Below, one piece after another: positions 1-13,431 of a stretch of 64,000 bases of DNA. The stretch is taken from NCBI GenBank assembly GCA_003956705.1, contig QZCP01000013.1, positions 212,422-276,421 of the forward strand. Direction: 5' to 3'. The position numbers and the translations under genes were made by a program. The stretch comes from Brevipalpus yothersi (taxonomy: Eukaryota > Arthropoda > Arachnida > Trombidiformes > Tenuipalpidae). The notes beneath the pieces were generated by a model that was not told the DNA's origin, made no database searches, and was given only the letters and a program-made list of their open reading frames with translations. How positions within the stretch are numbered: position 1 is the first letter of the stretch; each line of letters opens with the position of its first letter.

Positions 1-76
<76 letters not shown>
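1..76. repeat. (TC)n microsatellite at window edge
   Basis: Uninterrupted TC dinucleotides from the first base of the window; the tract probably extends further left. It is the first of about ten such GA/TC tracts in the window. Confidence 0.97.
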
Positions 77-79
<3 letters not shown>

Positions 80-804
80 TTCTTTCTCTAGTGCTTAAGT
101 TTGTTGTTTGTTGGGTAAAAGTGACTTAAAGCATCTAAAATAAAGTTCAATGGGTGTGTTTTTGCTCTGTTTTCAGCAATATTTACATGCATAGAAGCAA
201 AAGAGAAAAAGCTCACAATGTCAAAACGATGAAGATTCTGAGAGATGATAATTCTCTTTTACGCGTAAAAATGACGAAAAAAGGTCAGAAAGGAACCATT
301 GTTCGATGCCAATTAAGGGTTAACCGTAAAGCTTGCTATGAATAGTCTTGAAGAAATTTTTCAGTAATAATATGAATTCACAGCACTCATCGAGATTCAA
401 ACTCCAATCAACTTTCTCTCTTTCTAGACCTATGAAACAACAAGACTTGAATCCACTTCACCAAGATGTACGCATTTTAGGTGGGCTATACAATGCTTTA
501 TGGATAGATAAGTCTTTTTATTGTTATCATTCTCTGTTCATTCAATTTAAATCGCTCAATAAGCAATGATTTGAACTAAATAATGGCCTCTTTTACAGTT
601 ATAAGGTAATTGTCAAGATCATTTCATAGTATTCTCAACTTTTTCGGAGGATCTTTACCTGATCATTTGAAAGCGATCAATTCAAGAATTTCATCGACTG
701 AAAATGATGATAAAATGATAAAGTTCAGGTAGACTGATGATTTGGTGTCAAAGAAACGATTGATTCTGCCAATATACACAATCTTCTTCACACAAGAGTA
801 ATGT
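77..804. other. Gene-poor stretch, possible 3' flank of slouch or a terminal exon
   Basis: No recognisable protein. After a reasonable acceptor (gttttcag, ending at 176) a frame stays open on the + strand to a stop at 345. It could be the last exon of a gene lying left of the window, but its product is Lys/Arg-rich and resembles nothing I know. The part next to 805 probably holds the slouch 3' UTR. Confidence 0.4.
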
Positions 805-2521
805 CTATGAATGGGTGAGATGGTGAATCAATGAGTGGGCTGATGAATGGGCAAAATGTTGGTGAGATGTGAAAGAAAACGATGGTGGACTTGAGGTGGT
901 GGCTGGTGATGGATTAAGGAAAGGCATTTGAGAAATTTGTGATGCATAGAGTAGAGCTCCTGGATAAAGTGAGCTCATGAAACTCGTTGATGCGCTCGAA
1001 AGTGAACTTGGACCACAATTGCTACCAGTTGGTGATGCTGGGACAGTTGGACTGTTTGCATCCATCCCAGGATTTTGCTTTTTCCATTTTGTACGACGAT
1101 TTTGAAACCATATTTTGACCTGAGAAGACAAGCAAACAACTCAGACTAACTAGAAATATGCAGTAACAGTGGTAGTAATAGTAGTTCTAGTAACATAAGT
1201 TTCAACACTAAATATGTAGTTTGAAAAAATTTGTCAAAAAAGCTACAGAACGAAGAAAACTTGGAAAGTCAGCAATGCCCAACAGTCCAATTGATCTTAA
1301 AATGCTTCCGTTCGATAGACATCGATTATCTCGTTGTCACTGGACTCTAGAACTGAAAAGAACTCTTGTTCTGAGGACAGACAGCAAGTCAAGTATCATG
1401 TGACAAGCAAGCGAGAGCTAGAGAGATGCATCAAGTGACAAGCTTCACGAAAAAACTTGTGTGGAATGTTTCAGAAAAAAATTTTTTCCATAAAGACCCA
1501 TTCATGACTCGATTAATATGCATTAATTAATAGAAATGTGCAACAGAAGTGAGAGCCAAGATGATAGGCAGAAAGAGAGTTCATCTTCCTGCCTCCTTCT
1601 CACCACATCACTCTCTCATCTTTGGCATTCCTCATCTTTCCTACTAGACATTCTACTTATTTCATCATCATTTCCCTCTTTCACTCTCGACGCCCTCACT
1701 GCCACTCAGGTCATGTAGATTAATCATCGCAATTGAGTACGTCTTGAGACATGAGCGAAGCTGTTCTAAGTAGCTCTAATTAAGTAATCATTTCTTCAGT
1801 TTCACTAATTAATGTACTCTCAGGATCTCTTTTCACTCACGCTCTCCCTCTCTCATCTTTCTGTTTTTCTCTCTCTTTCAGTCAACATCCACTGCGCATC
1901 AGCAGATGAGAATCAAACATGTTAAAGAAAATCAAACAAGATGAAAAAAAAAGTAAGGATGAAGAACAATGAAGTTGATGGAAAACACTTTCTACTCACT
2001 TGAGTCTCGGTCAATCGAAGTGTAAGAGCCAAATTAAGACGTTCGCACACCGAAAGGTATCGAGTTGTTTTGAACTTATTTTCAAGAGCTACCAATTGTT
2101 CATATGTGAAAGCAGTTCGAGCACGTCTAGGTTTGCCTGTTTTACTATCACTTGAAAGTTTTTTCTTTTTACTTGCCATTCCATTGCCACAGAGGGTAGT
2201 TAGACTAGAATTGTTTCTACTGTTAGTAGTTTCTTTCAATGATCCCGATGAACTGTTCGAATTAGATCCGATTGCACTGTTACACGTTATTTTATCACTT
2301 ATCGATGATGTTAGTGGTGATGCAGCACTTGAGTCCGGTTCAACTTGATTACAAGTGAATTCTTCGGTGGAAAAAGATGAAGATGTTGGTGAACACTTTT
2401 TGAGCTTAATCACTCGATCGATTGCATCCGAAGAGTCAAGTTTACATGATAATATATTGTCAATTGAAAAGGCAGTAAGCTTGCGAGATGTATCCATATG
2501 ATCAAAAATCGGCTTCATCAC
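805..2521 (-). CDS. slou: NK1-class homeobox transcription factor (slouch / NKX1)
   Basis: Two exons, 2000-2521 and 805-1119, joined by a GTGAGT donor and a CTTCTCAG acceptor give 278 residues. The homeodomain is at about residues 131-190, with the NK1-family signatures FTYEQL, KFKTTRYLSVCERLNLAL and KIWFQNRRTKWKKQNPG. The intron falls exactly between homeodomain residues 44 and 45 (Gln/Val), a classic site in NK-type homeoboxes. An N-terminal FSIDNIL (residues 18-24) looks like an EH1/TN Groucho-binding repressor motif. The tail after the homeodomain is Ser/Thr/Pro- and His-rich. Family knowledge: slouch (S59) specifies muscle founder cells and neurons as a sequence-specific nuclear factor. 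The start is the first ATG of the open frame; a second Met follows directly. Length is on the short side for the family. Family assignment is very secure. Confidence 0.95.
1120..1999 (-). promoter_or_regulatory. slouch intron with clustered TAATTA homeodomain sites
   Basis: The single intron of slouch contains palindromic TAAT-core sites at 1523-1530 (TTAATTAA), 1778-1783 (TAATTA) and 1807-1814 (TAATTAAT), plus single TAAT cores nearby. Such cores are bound by most homeodomains including NK1 proteins, so autoregulation or cross-regulation is possible. AT-rich DNA yields such sites by chance, so this is only suggestive. Confidence 0.25.
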
Positions 2522-2893
2522 GCCATCAACAACCCAAATTTTGCAAGAAAATTTTTTCCTCTTATCTTCTTACTCTTCTCTACACTCGACCATGGGACAC
2601 GGGACACTCACTAGACATTCACTGGACACATAGTGAACGGGACTCAACACCATCAGTTCAGCGAACATCAGTATCCAGCATCCAGCTTCCGAGAAGCAGC
2701 ATCACATACAGCATCACACATGCATGTAGCAAGCCAAAGTCCGCCCACTAAATATCGAGTTGCTTTCCGTTAGCATCACTGATTGGTCTATAGAAGACTG
2801 GAGGCGGGAAAAGGTGGAGCGCCAAGAAAAAAGCATCCCTTTAAAACGATGCGCTTGTTGGGTTTAATAGTCGCAATTGTTGAAGATCGAATC
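2522..2893. promoter_or_regulatory. Possible bidirectional promoter between slouch and the 2894 gene
   Basis: Contains an inverted CCAAT box (ATTGG, 2782-2786), a perfect E2F-type core GGCGGGAAAA (2803-2812) and a GCGCCAAG element (2820-2827), all 65-110 bp before the ATG at 2894. Nearer slouch, the stretch 2590-2720 is rich in CATC/CAGCATC repeats and probably is the slouch leader. The motif combination resembles that before the KIF23 gene at the other end of the window. Confidence 0.4.
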
Positions 2894-3300
2894 ATGAAGC
2901 TTAATGTACTTCAGTTAAGAGACACATTCTTTTGGTAAGTGAGATGAGCAATCAGTGTTGTTGTTACGAAACGGACCACAAATGAGATGAAGTTTCATCT
3001 TTTAGTGGGCTAGTTTGGGCTTATTGATTAGATTTTTTTTCATCCATTGTAAAAATTTAGATAATTCATATTTTTGATTTTGATATACAGTAAGGGAAAA
3101 CGAAATCACAGATTCACGAATTTTCACGTTTCAATAATCTCTCAACCATCAAAATATTCGAGACTACAACTTGTACGTGGTAAGTAAGTTGTATGTAATT
3201 GGAGCAGAAGAGGGTTCAAATCGATGATGATTTGTGCTAAATTTGCTCGATAAACTTAGATAATTAAACGGACTATTTGCTTACAGACAATAATTACTAG
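2894..3300 (+). CDS. Possible small three-exon gene (47 residues), function unknown
   Basis: Exons 2894-2934, 3091-3179 and 3287-3300. Exon 1 starts with ATG and ends at a strong GTAAGT donor. Exon 2 follows a good acceptor (gatatacag), stays open across the join, and ends at another GTAAGT donor. Exon 3 follows ttacag and stops after four codons. The product starts MKLNVLQLRDTFF and is basic in the middle (KGKRNHRF). Without the last splice the frame ends almost at once anyway. I do not recognise it. A mitochondrial ribosomal or other small housekeeping protein would fit the upstream E2F/CCAAT motifs, but that is a guess. The two canonical donors with matching acceptors in frame are the main support. 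Confidence 0.35.
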
Positions 3301-3376
3301 CAAAAAGACATGACTCAGGAATCATTGGTTCAGATGGATAGTTGGCATGATACTTCAAGCTAAACCATGATTGTGG

Positions 3377-3379
<3 letters not shown>

Positions 3380-3435
<56 letters not shown>
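3380..3435. repeat. (TC)n microsatellite
   Basis: Pure TC repeat of about 28 units. Confidence 0.97.
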
Positions 3436-3436
<1 letters not shown>

Positions 3437-6400
3437 GCTTTCTTTCTTTCTTTTGGAGGAGAGTTGAAAGATGTGAACTTGCAGATGAGTGAAGAGTTTT
3501 CAACTTCTTATTAGAGTGATGAAGAATTCCATGGCCAAGCAGGAAGAAGATGAAGAATAAGATGTGGAGCCAGAGTATTTTGAGGTGTTGAGAAGCGGAA
3601 AAATTTTTCCTACACGCAGTTCCAAAATTACTTGAAAATATGAGAGGCAAAAATTGTTCCAAGAAAGATGTCGAGAAAAAAGAGTTCAGACCCCCTCTCC
3701 ATGGGCTACTGAGCAATACAGTTTAAGAATATACATTGAATACTGTGAATAATAGATAACAGAATTCTGTGAGTGCCAAAAGTTTCTCTTTTTCTCTTTC
3801 TTCATCTATTTATCGATTATGATGTCGAAGTGGATTGTTTTTGCTTGTTTAGACACTCGATTTAGTAAGGCAATCGAAGCTTAGCCAAGGCTGATGATCA
3901 AATGAATTTGCGTGTTGGCTTAAGTGATTGTAAGAAAAGTATCCGATGGAAAGGACAATAAGTAGGACGTTATCCCTTCATGAAATATGGAATTGGGTAG
4001 CAAATTGGAGACGTGAACACTATTAGATAGTGAATTATATGGGGTTAAGTTGGTTCCTACATCCAAATATCAATGACCACCAGGCGAAAGGCAAGCATGA
4101 TGATGGGCATCATATTGCTTGGACTGATCATAAAATAAGTGCCATCATATTCGCCTTTTGCGACAACCTATGATGGGATCGAATCACAACGCCTCGTTCT
4201 CACAGGGAACAAGGAGAAGAGAGAGAGAGAGAGAGAGAAAGCAAATTATCTACTGATGATGGACGAGAGATCTTTCGCTATTCCCGTGTGGAATATCAGC
4301 TTTCCTGATGCAGGAGGAGGAGGAAGAGGAAGAGGACTTACACACATACATATATAAGCGAATAGTTTTGGAGCAAAGATGATGGCGAGAGAGAAAGTGA
4401 TGGGGATAAAGGGAGATGCGGAGGCTGCGATCGAAGGAGTGTGTGATTCAATGGCAACAGTGGTGGCTCATGTGGAGTCTCTCTCTCTCTCTTTCTCAAT
4501 ATTAATAGTTGGGAGCAATTTGGAGGAGAATATTGAGTTACATAAGCATGGTGACATCCATAATTATCTTCCATTGTATATTTGATACCCAGATCTTTGG
4601 AAAACTAGAAGCGTAAAGAATAATGTGTCAAATCTTCCACCTCGTTACACTGTATGCTTAGGATTCTGTTTTTCGATAAACTTTCTTTCGCGCCTCTACT
4701 TAATCTCTCTCCAATGGATTAGAGAGCCAGCAATCATTAAAGTACCACACAACTTGAGGCTCTCTTTTACTTTATGATTCGATTGACAATTGAAAGTGAG
4801 GAGAGCGTTTTCCTTTTAATTCAATCGAATCGGGAGATTAGGAGTGCTCGAATCGGTCATGATGACTAGTCCATCTTCAATTGGGTCACTCTCGAAAAGT
4901 TTGATATCCCGAGAAGAGTAGTGTTTTGAACAAATTATTCTACAGAAAATGACCATCATCGAATAAGTCAATTGGCCTTTTGAGCTCAAGATAAAGAGTT
5001 CATCGCATTAGAGCATGATTTGGAATTTCAAATGGAATATCTTCCACTTTCTGATAGGTCGTAAAAGCTGTCGAGAAAATAATCGCTCAAAATGTGTACT
5101 TTTCATGAGACTATTGAGTTGCTGAATTTTGTAACCATTTGGAAAAGAGGGCTAAGCTTTCCCGAATGATGTGTTAGCGAATCATTTTGTCACTTGAATG
5201 GCTTGATTGCGCCAAATAGAAGGCTTACGCTGAGCTGTGTCAGAGAAAAATGGAGATGAGCAAAGAGAAAGAGTACTAGAAAGAGGATGAAACAGAGAAG
5301 AGAAATAGAGAAGAGGCAAGCAACCATGAGAACAGCTCAATAACCCAGCAATTTGGCGCTATTTGTCTGTAAGAATAACGATTTGTTCAAAGATACTTTC
5401 TCTCTCTCTCTCTCTTTCTTCGATTCACCGCTTCAGATTTCTATGTCTCTCTTATTCGTGATAGAAGAGCGATTATGACGCATTCAATTGTGGGCGAACC
5501 TGCATGGCAATTTGGTGACGATCAAGAACTGTTCGAACATCAGTCAGAACATTGTCTTCACTGTCCTTCTTTTTCGCCTTCTCTCTTTCCATCTCTTCTC
5601 AAGGAATTCAAGCTTCTTGGACAAAGTTAGACTAAAGTGACCGGATACACTGGACACAGTAGCTCATTATTAGAGCCTGGCAACTTTCATTTAAAGAGAG
5701 AGAGAGAGAAAGTGGAAGAGATGCTCCACTCTTTTCTGATTGGGCGTGAATTCGATGATCAATCTATTTCCAACTTGTCGGTGGCGCGTTTTGTCGGAAA
5801 AACTTTTGGCTACCAATTTTCCTAACTGGTTAACTGTCTTGAATGTGACAAAACGATGAGCGTTTTTCCGACCTCATCATCGTCTTCCTAGTAGACCTTG
5901 TTCGTCCTCATCAGGGTCAGTTTCCATCTTTTAGCCCTCTCAATAAGTGTGGGTGGAAAGAGCCAGGGGAGAGAGAAAAGATTTGAGATAGAGAGAAGTA
6001 TATGTGAAGGATCATGGAGTTACTTTCAAAAGAAAACTGTCCAAAGAAGATAATACAAAAGAGTTCAAATGGCGTGTCATTCTGAATTGCCTTTATTTCC
6101 TTGGAAAAACTGACCTCGTGTACTGAGAGATGTGAGTTGGGACTAATTCGAAACGGAAATACGCCACCATTGGAAGTGTCGATCTTGAGGTTGATGTTTG
6201 CGATGAATTTCACAGAGCTATAGATTCATGTGTACACATTCACTTGGAAGAAAGAATGATTGATGTGCTGAGTGATGAATCTTTTTGACTTCTCAAACCA
6301 CAAGAACCAATATTGAGAGAGAAAGTTTGTGCTGAGTCTTTCTCAATGATCTTGTGGGCCACTTTGGCCACAGTATCATGTTTCAACCATGCATGTAGGC

Positions 6401-8195
6401 AAAATAGTTTTCTATATTTCTTCGTGCTAATGTACCTTGAAGTGTTACAACTTTACTCATCCATAACTTGAAGGAAAAGGGTTAGAAAACTCATCATTTC
6501 GCAAACTTCAATTTTCCTCAATGCTCTTGGATCAATCAATCTTTCTACTGTTGAGAAAAATGTTTTTCAGGCTTGGAATGATTTTGAATAGCTTGCAAGT
6601 TTTTTCTCAAATATGAATCGATAAACACTTGAATAGATTAGAGGACTATAAGAATATCGTCAAGTTGCATGAAAGATAAAGTAATCTCTTCACATTACAA
6701 CTTAACGCCTATTATCTGTGACAAAAAAGCTATCTGTATGACTTCAAAAGTTTGAATTTTATCTCACCAGAATTTATCAGATTAATAAGAGTTGTAGGGT
6801 GAGAAAAATAAGCAATTCCAACATCGATCAGGGTACATCAACAATTAATGATATATTTCATCGAATAGCTATCGGATTACGAATTTCAGGAGAGACAAAA
6901 TTCTGATCACACTTAGCTTTCACAACACATAGATTTCGATCGATTGACACGATGAGTTTGGAGAACCAAAATTCTTTTCACCGATAGCAAATTGCGTATC
7001 ACAGAATGACACTCGTGTGTAATCCAACAGTCAGATCATTGGACTATAATTGCAAAGTCTTTCTCAATCAGGATGTTGTTGGACGCTGATAGCTTGAACA
7101 GCGAGTCAACCAAAAAGAAAGAAAGAAAGATAAAGATAGAAAGAGGAGATGCAGGCTGTTGGATTGTGGGATGGTGAGGAGATGAGGATAAATTGAAGTG
7201 CAATGGATAATCCGATGCGTACAATTACAGGGAACAGAAGCATGAAGAGCGTAATCTCCTTCGCTTAGCCATGTGCCTATTTTCCCATTAACTCATTTGG
7301 TAAGTTGAGCACTCTTTTTCTCCATCACTTGTGACTTTTCATCTTATTCCACTTTTTCCACCATACCCAGCAAGCTTTTTCTCTCTCTCCTCAAAATGCT
7401 GTCCTATTCTCATGATTTGACCGTAAATCTAACTGACTACGAACATCAGGAAGGGAACAATTAAATGACATCAGCGCTAAATATCGATGCTTTAACTGAG
7501 ATCAATTGGTGGAAAGCAAGGAGAAGGAGAAGGAAAAAAAGGCATGAGATGAGATGCATCTTGGTCCCGTTATCCAGCCTCTTATTTGAGCTCACTTTCG
7601 TAAAGAGATGAGTATAATACATACATACATTCAGGATGAGAGTGGAAGTGAAATAGATTGAGTCAGTTAGCCGTTATTGGGCATCACTAATGTCAAATTG
7701 ATCTGGAATTCAGAGGCGTTCGTGAGTGAATCAAGTGAAAAGGACAGCTATTGGGCCATTGTCACGGAAAATTAGGCCTCTAACAGCGCAGAACAGGAAA
7801 CAATCGAGCAAAATAGTGAGGAAGAGCGAGAGACATGAGAGGACACGGTGTGAGAAAGAGCAGGTATTGAAAAGAAGAGGAAAGGAGGATGTTTTCTCTC
7901 TCTTCCTCTCTCTCTTCCTCTCTCTTTTTCTTCTCCCTTTCCTCTTCTCACCATCGTTCAGCATCCGCATCACTTTCGCAGTCCCACTCAAGCGCGTCCC
8001 ATTGACTCGAATAGCCTCCGATTGCTAGTCCTCTTGAAATGCCATTGGTCATGGTGACTGTGGGTCCTCTAAATCCTGTATCAATCTGAATCACCTCAGT
8101 ATTTGAGAGAGCAATCTGTTTCGGTGAAAAGATTCTGATTTCAAGATTCCATCTCATTACACCCAGAATTGGTGAAGATTGCCTCTCTCATTATT

Positions 8196-8196
<1 letters not shown>

Positions 8197-8270
<74 letters not shown>
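8197..8270. repeat. (GA)n microsatellite
   Basis: Uninterrupted GA repeat of about 37 units. Confidence 0.97.
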
Positions 8271-8274
<4 letters not shown>

Positions 8275-11200
8275 GATTCGTGATTCGAGTGGTTAACTGT
8301 ATTCATCTCCATTGTTATATTGATCTAAACTTCTTCATTGGCACGAGGAGGAGTCATTTCAATCGAAAGCTGATCATGCTTTAGCTGATCTCTGTGGCAA
8401 ATCAATGCTCATTCGATAAGTGGGGAAAAAGGTTCACAGCATCCACATCATCTTCCTCCCTCTCTCCCTCTCTAGCTCCAATTTTACGGCTGGTTTGATG
8501 AGATTCCCACAAGTGGAACCAATTTGAAATAGCAAGCATGAATATCATTGATGCGACACATCTTCAAACTGTGGATCCCAGGAGAACGATAGAGAGGAAG
8601 AAGATGAAGAAGAAGATGATGTGGGAGAATCAGATGAGTATAAAGGGTGAAGATTCGGATCAAAAAGCCCAGCATTCTACACGATCAAGCCTTTCCCCTA
8701 ATGTTTATGTAAGTTTTTTCTTCCACACAAGATTATGAAAAGTTGCGTTAAAGTGCTGTGGGGTGGTGAGCTCGTCTACTAGCGATTGTTAAATCATGTG
8801 GCTGTATGAGTGTGTATTTTGTTATGGATCGAGTTGAGATGAAGATGAGCAAATCTAGCGGTTATGAGATGGAAGTATAAAGGCTCACAAAGTGTCCTAA
8901 CAATGAATTAGTCCCAAAATTAGTCTCATCATATTAGGCATCTTTTGTTGGTGTATGATACAGTAATCATCGTTGAATATATATTCACAAAGAATTCTCA
9001 CTGGATATCTGTGGCCATGGAGCAGTCAAAGCATTATCTTCCCTTGGATATATATATGTATTCCCCATGTGACATTCTAGATCTCTATGTATACATAAAT
9101 TCGGCAAGTGATCATGGGTATTATTCTGCTCTTTGCATAGGCCATCGGTTGTATCCTCTCTTTTTTTCACGCTCACACAAGGGACCAAGAGAAGCGCGCC
9201 AAAAGGGAGGAAGAAAGAATCCGTCTCTCTCTCTCTCTTTTCCTCCCTCTTTCTCTTTCTTTCTCTCTCTCTCTTTCCCTATTTCTATGGGAATATCATT
9301 GAACATCGAGTCATTGTATGGCCCTCTGAACAACAGTGTTTGTTCACCAAACTGTTGTTCAGTCTCAACATTCGATGACCCACTGAATTGGCTCAATTGA
9401 TACCGATTTCAGGACACAATGAGGTAATTGCTTTGCCTCCAACCAATTCCGGGCAAGTAATCGATGCCACTGAATATACCCGTAAATAGAGACTATTTTT
9501 CACTTCAACTCAACTTAATGTCCCATGCTTTGGGGAATATCGTGTATGTATAAATGTTATATATATATATTTCAACTGGGATGGCTTGTGGTAAGCGAGG
9601 CGAGTCTGATTGTCTATTCTCTTTCAACTTTTACTATTCTTTTCTCGTCTCTCAAATATTCATTTTTGAAGGGACCCGATTTTTGTTGCCCAAAAGAAAT
9701 GACTTGAACATCGAAATCTAATTCACAAGCCTTCGATTTGTTCAGATAAAATTGCTCATCGATTATTGAACAGGAGTGAGGAGTTCAAGTTTATACTTTT
9801 TCGAAACTAATATATCACGAGGAAGTTTTAGTGATGAAGAAAAAATCAGTCATTAACATCATGCTGGGGGAATATAAAATTACATATGCTTCAGGCAACT
9901 ACTCTAGAATCTTTACCAATTAGAAAAATTAGGAAAATTGGCTCATGTGAGATTATTATCAGTACAGTTTGCCGAGCTAATTTTTTTGGATATTGCTATT
10001 GATCAGAAACCATCTTCTCATCGCTAAAAAAAGGTCAACCAATTGGATGAAACCAATAAATCAATCAAGTTCAAATGTGGAAAGTTCTATTTAGATTCAT
10101 CTGTATTTAAAGCCATGTATATACACTTCTATATACTCTTCTGGGTCCAACATTTAGTGAATGGAACATGATGTTTGAGTAAAAAAAACTTCTCTTCCTA
10201 TGAATAGGCGGGCACCTAGGACATGCTATTCAGCTTTTTTTACGGTTATTCAGAATTGGAACTTCTTGTTTGCAGTTGTTCGAGAAAGCGAAACACAAAC
10301 GTGAAAGAATTCTCATTGACGCGCTTTTTTCTTGGCTCAAGCTTTTCCGGCATCCGAAATTGAAATCTTCTCTTTTTTTCCTCTTGAAGAATGATGGAGA
10401 TGAATGATAAGCGAACGATATGAGGGCAACTTCTTTTTGCCTAGAATATTTTCTTCTCGTTTTCTGATCTTCTATCTCTCTGTGTGGATGTTCCGCTATC
10501 TGATGATGATGACAAGATGCCGAGAAAAAAAAATTCATCAAAGAACGCGCGAGCCTATGATGTGGACTGATAGAGAAAGCATACAAGTTTTGGGAACATA
10601 TACAATTTTTATAGTTTTCTATCTTAAAGACAGAATTTTTTTCTCTCTCTTTCTCTTGTCGTGCTTCTTTTTCCATCCTGTATATGATATCATATTCGAT
10701 TGAGTATGTTTCATCATTTGAACATCCATTTTCTAGATGAGTTGCTGTTATCGATGTTATTTACATTGGATGACTTGTACACAGAATGGGAATAGGTGCA
10801 TGATTGAATTCGATTTTGAGCTTCAAGAATACCGATGAACAAGAAAATGTATACACATATACATGTACATGTGACTATCGTAAGATATCGTTGATTTCCT
10901 CTGAATAAATCATGAAATGTCTATGTTTACTGAACACTGAACGCCCACTCTGTATGTATAGTTTATTGTATCTCATTCCTCTCTTTCTCTCAAAACATTT
11001 CATATATTGACCAATCTTTGATGATAAGTATTGGTTTTGATCCAAATAAGTGGTCCCAAGAGTAGCTTTCAGATATCCTTCTTACATTGTACAAAGAGGC
11101 TTGGAAATTATATGATATTATATATATGACATTAGCTAGGAGAGCAAAAAATAAAAGGAATCTTTCTGTTAACATAGCCCCATTGATATCAGGTTTGTCA

Positions 11201-11729
11201 TTCAATTAGAAAGATTGTTGCTAAACAAAGCTTTAGCTACTGTTACGGATAAAAGAAGGAGAACAATTTTCCATCCATTGTTTTCTGCAAATATTTTACC
11301 AAAAGTAATACTGATCACTCAGGATGAGGAGACAAATTTCATTTAACGAAAGAAGGAAGAGAGACACAAACGTTCCTAAAATCACGAAAATTATGACATT
11401 GATTGAACTAAAATGGCACCTAAAACGAGGAGAAAAAAAGGAGGCTTTCCAAGTGACTTATCATCTTTCGGACAAGAATGAAGGCTGTATGCTATGTAAT
11501 TCAATGTATGTCCAAGTTAAACGTCAAAATCTTCCAGCTTTTCGAAAAGAGCTCTATAATAATAACATTAATCCAGTAATAATACGTTGACAGAGAGATG
11601 GTCATTGGAAGGATGGTGATTGAAGGGGCTGATGAGAGCAGATTAAGTATCCATTATATGAGAGGCTTCATGATGTTCTGTTCAAATGGCTCTGTTGTAT
11701 CATCTTGGTCCCAAGTATTTGTCAAGAGG

Positions 11730-11734
<5 letters not shown>

Positions 11735-11809
<75 letters not shown>
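11735..11809. repeat. (GA)n microsatellite
   Basis: Uninterrupted GA repeat of about 37 units. It creates artificial Glu-Arg and Ser-Leu open frames that are not genes. Confidence 0.97.
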
Positions 11810-11813
<4 letters not shown>

Positions 11814-13297
11814 TACCATTATGAACATAGGATAGATATGGGAACATGGAAAAGATGGAAGATCGAAAGACTGGTGATCATCTTCCTCTTCATCATCATT
11901 CTCTTCTTTTGGATGCGGATACATCTTTCGACATGGTCCTGTTCATTTGTAGTAACCTCTCTGATACTGTGAGAAAAGAATGAATTCATTGGTCAACGTA
12001 TACACACATCCACAAGGAGGACAGAACGATTTATCTTGTCTTGTTGGCTAGGAAGTGTGTTGATGAGGGTGAAAAAGTTTTTGCTTCTGGACAATCTTTC
12101 ATCGTGTGTTTCTCTCTAATTTTTGAATAAACACACAACACGCTCACACCACAAGACTTCTCCAAGAACTTGGTCATCAAGAGCGCGTGTAAACATGCCA
12201 TCAAATCGGAAGTGCCATGCGAAAGTGAGTGAGAGGGAGAGAGAGGGGATAAAGTGACTTATGACCATGGGTCAAGCCTATCGATGATCACCATGATACT
12301 GAAGCTGCCTAAACGATTGCACCAAACTGCTGGCAACCCTTGAGAAGCTTATCTTTCCAATGTGCTGGCCTGAAGCGAAGCGGAAATCTGTGTGTCCAAT
12401 CGAATAATCTGAATTTTCACGCACATTTTAAGGGAAAGTGAGAACTCCAAAATAAGATAGGATGATGATTGTGATGAGGACAGAGAAGAAACAAGCTTCT
12501 CAGAAAACGTAGAATAATTTGACTGAAATAGCGAGACAACCGCAGAAATGGACCAAAAATTTTTGTGGTTCAGAACTGCCGACATGAGAACTGCTCGAGA
12601 TTTTCTCTCTCTCTTCACAACTCATTTCAAATGCATTCCCGCTAAGTATCCAGTTTGTGTTTCATTATACATGTATTTCGCCTTTTTGTTGGAGCGAAGA
12701 ACAGTAGTGCAGCTTGTGGTGAGATACAAATCTCTGAGAAAAATCATATCCAGCGGTCATTCGGCTAGTCATCTTGAAAAGCGAAATAAATGATCAGCAT
12801 CTTCTCATCCTTTCTTCCAAACAGCATCCGCATCTAATAACCTCCAACTTCAACTCAATGAACTTCTTTCATTCTCCTATCTAAGCGCTCACTGAGTATC
12901 AGCTTCCGGGAAGTGACAAGCGAGTCAATTTGTGTGAGAGTCTCATTTTGACCATAAGAGGTTCTCCTTGTTCAAAAAATACCGATGAAACCGTGTAAAC
13001 ATACTTCTCATGTCTGACTCAAATATTTCAAGGAAAGGTAATTATCAGTCCTAATTGTCAGCTCAAATGAAAAATTGATTCACTTCCTCAATATCCCAAG
13101 CAGACATACCAGCAGAATACTAGATCTTCAATTAAATGAAAAAATCCCATCTCATATTGTATAGGCAGAGCTTTAATACTCAAAATTTTAATGAAAAATT
13201 TCTTCGAACCAAAGTTTAAATCAGAACAGTTCTAAGAACAATTTTCTTACCAGTTCGAGCTTCGAAAGTTCGAAAAATTTTTCAAAACTGTGTTTTA

Positions 13298-13313
13298 AGC
13301 GCCATCTAGCGGG
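13298..13313 (+). promoter_or_regulatory. CTCF-like motif upstream of UQCRC2
   Basis: AGCGCCATCTAGCGGG matches the conserved animal CTCF core (AGCGCCMYCTRSTGG) with one difference (C for T). It sits about 120 bp before the UQCRC2 start, at the border between the 10-kb gene-poor region and a housekeeping gene, a typical place for an insulator. Confidence 0.45.
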
Positions 13314-13431
13314 TGCACCGAGATTTTTTTGTGATGTTTTGATTATTTTTGATGTTGACCTGCTGTACAGTTGAGGTTAAGTTTTAATTTGTGGTGTTTT
13401 TGTGGACATTTAATTAATTTTGTCGGTAAAT

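Larger units (their letters stand above)
3436..13297. other. Ten-kilobase gene-poor region
   Basis: No open frame here resembles a known protein. All are short, mostly started by non-ATG codons or driven by GA/TC tracts, and I found no chain of splice sites joining them. The stretch is rich in GA- and TC-biased sequence (for example 4200-4245, 5400-5416, 7870-7945, 9220-9285), with two long GA tracts listed separately. It lies upstream of slouch, so it may hold developmental enhancers, but nothing specific can be shown. Non-coding RNA genes cannot be excluded by eye. Confidence 0.5.

Noticed and set aside
8945..9400. 151-codon open frame on the + strand
   Set aside because: Composition is dominated by TC-rich low-complexity DNA and it starts at a non-ATG codon; both strands and several frames are open here for the same reason.
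10230..10676. 148-codon open frame on the - strand
   Set aside because: Low-complexity, no recognisable motif, and an overlapping open frame on the other strand of similar quality.
11598..11972. Open frame of 124 codons on the + strand
   Set aside because: It is mostly the translation of a GA microsatellite (Glu-Arg repeats) with random flanks.
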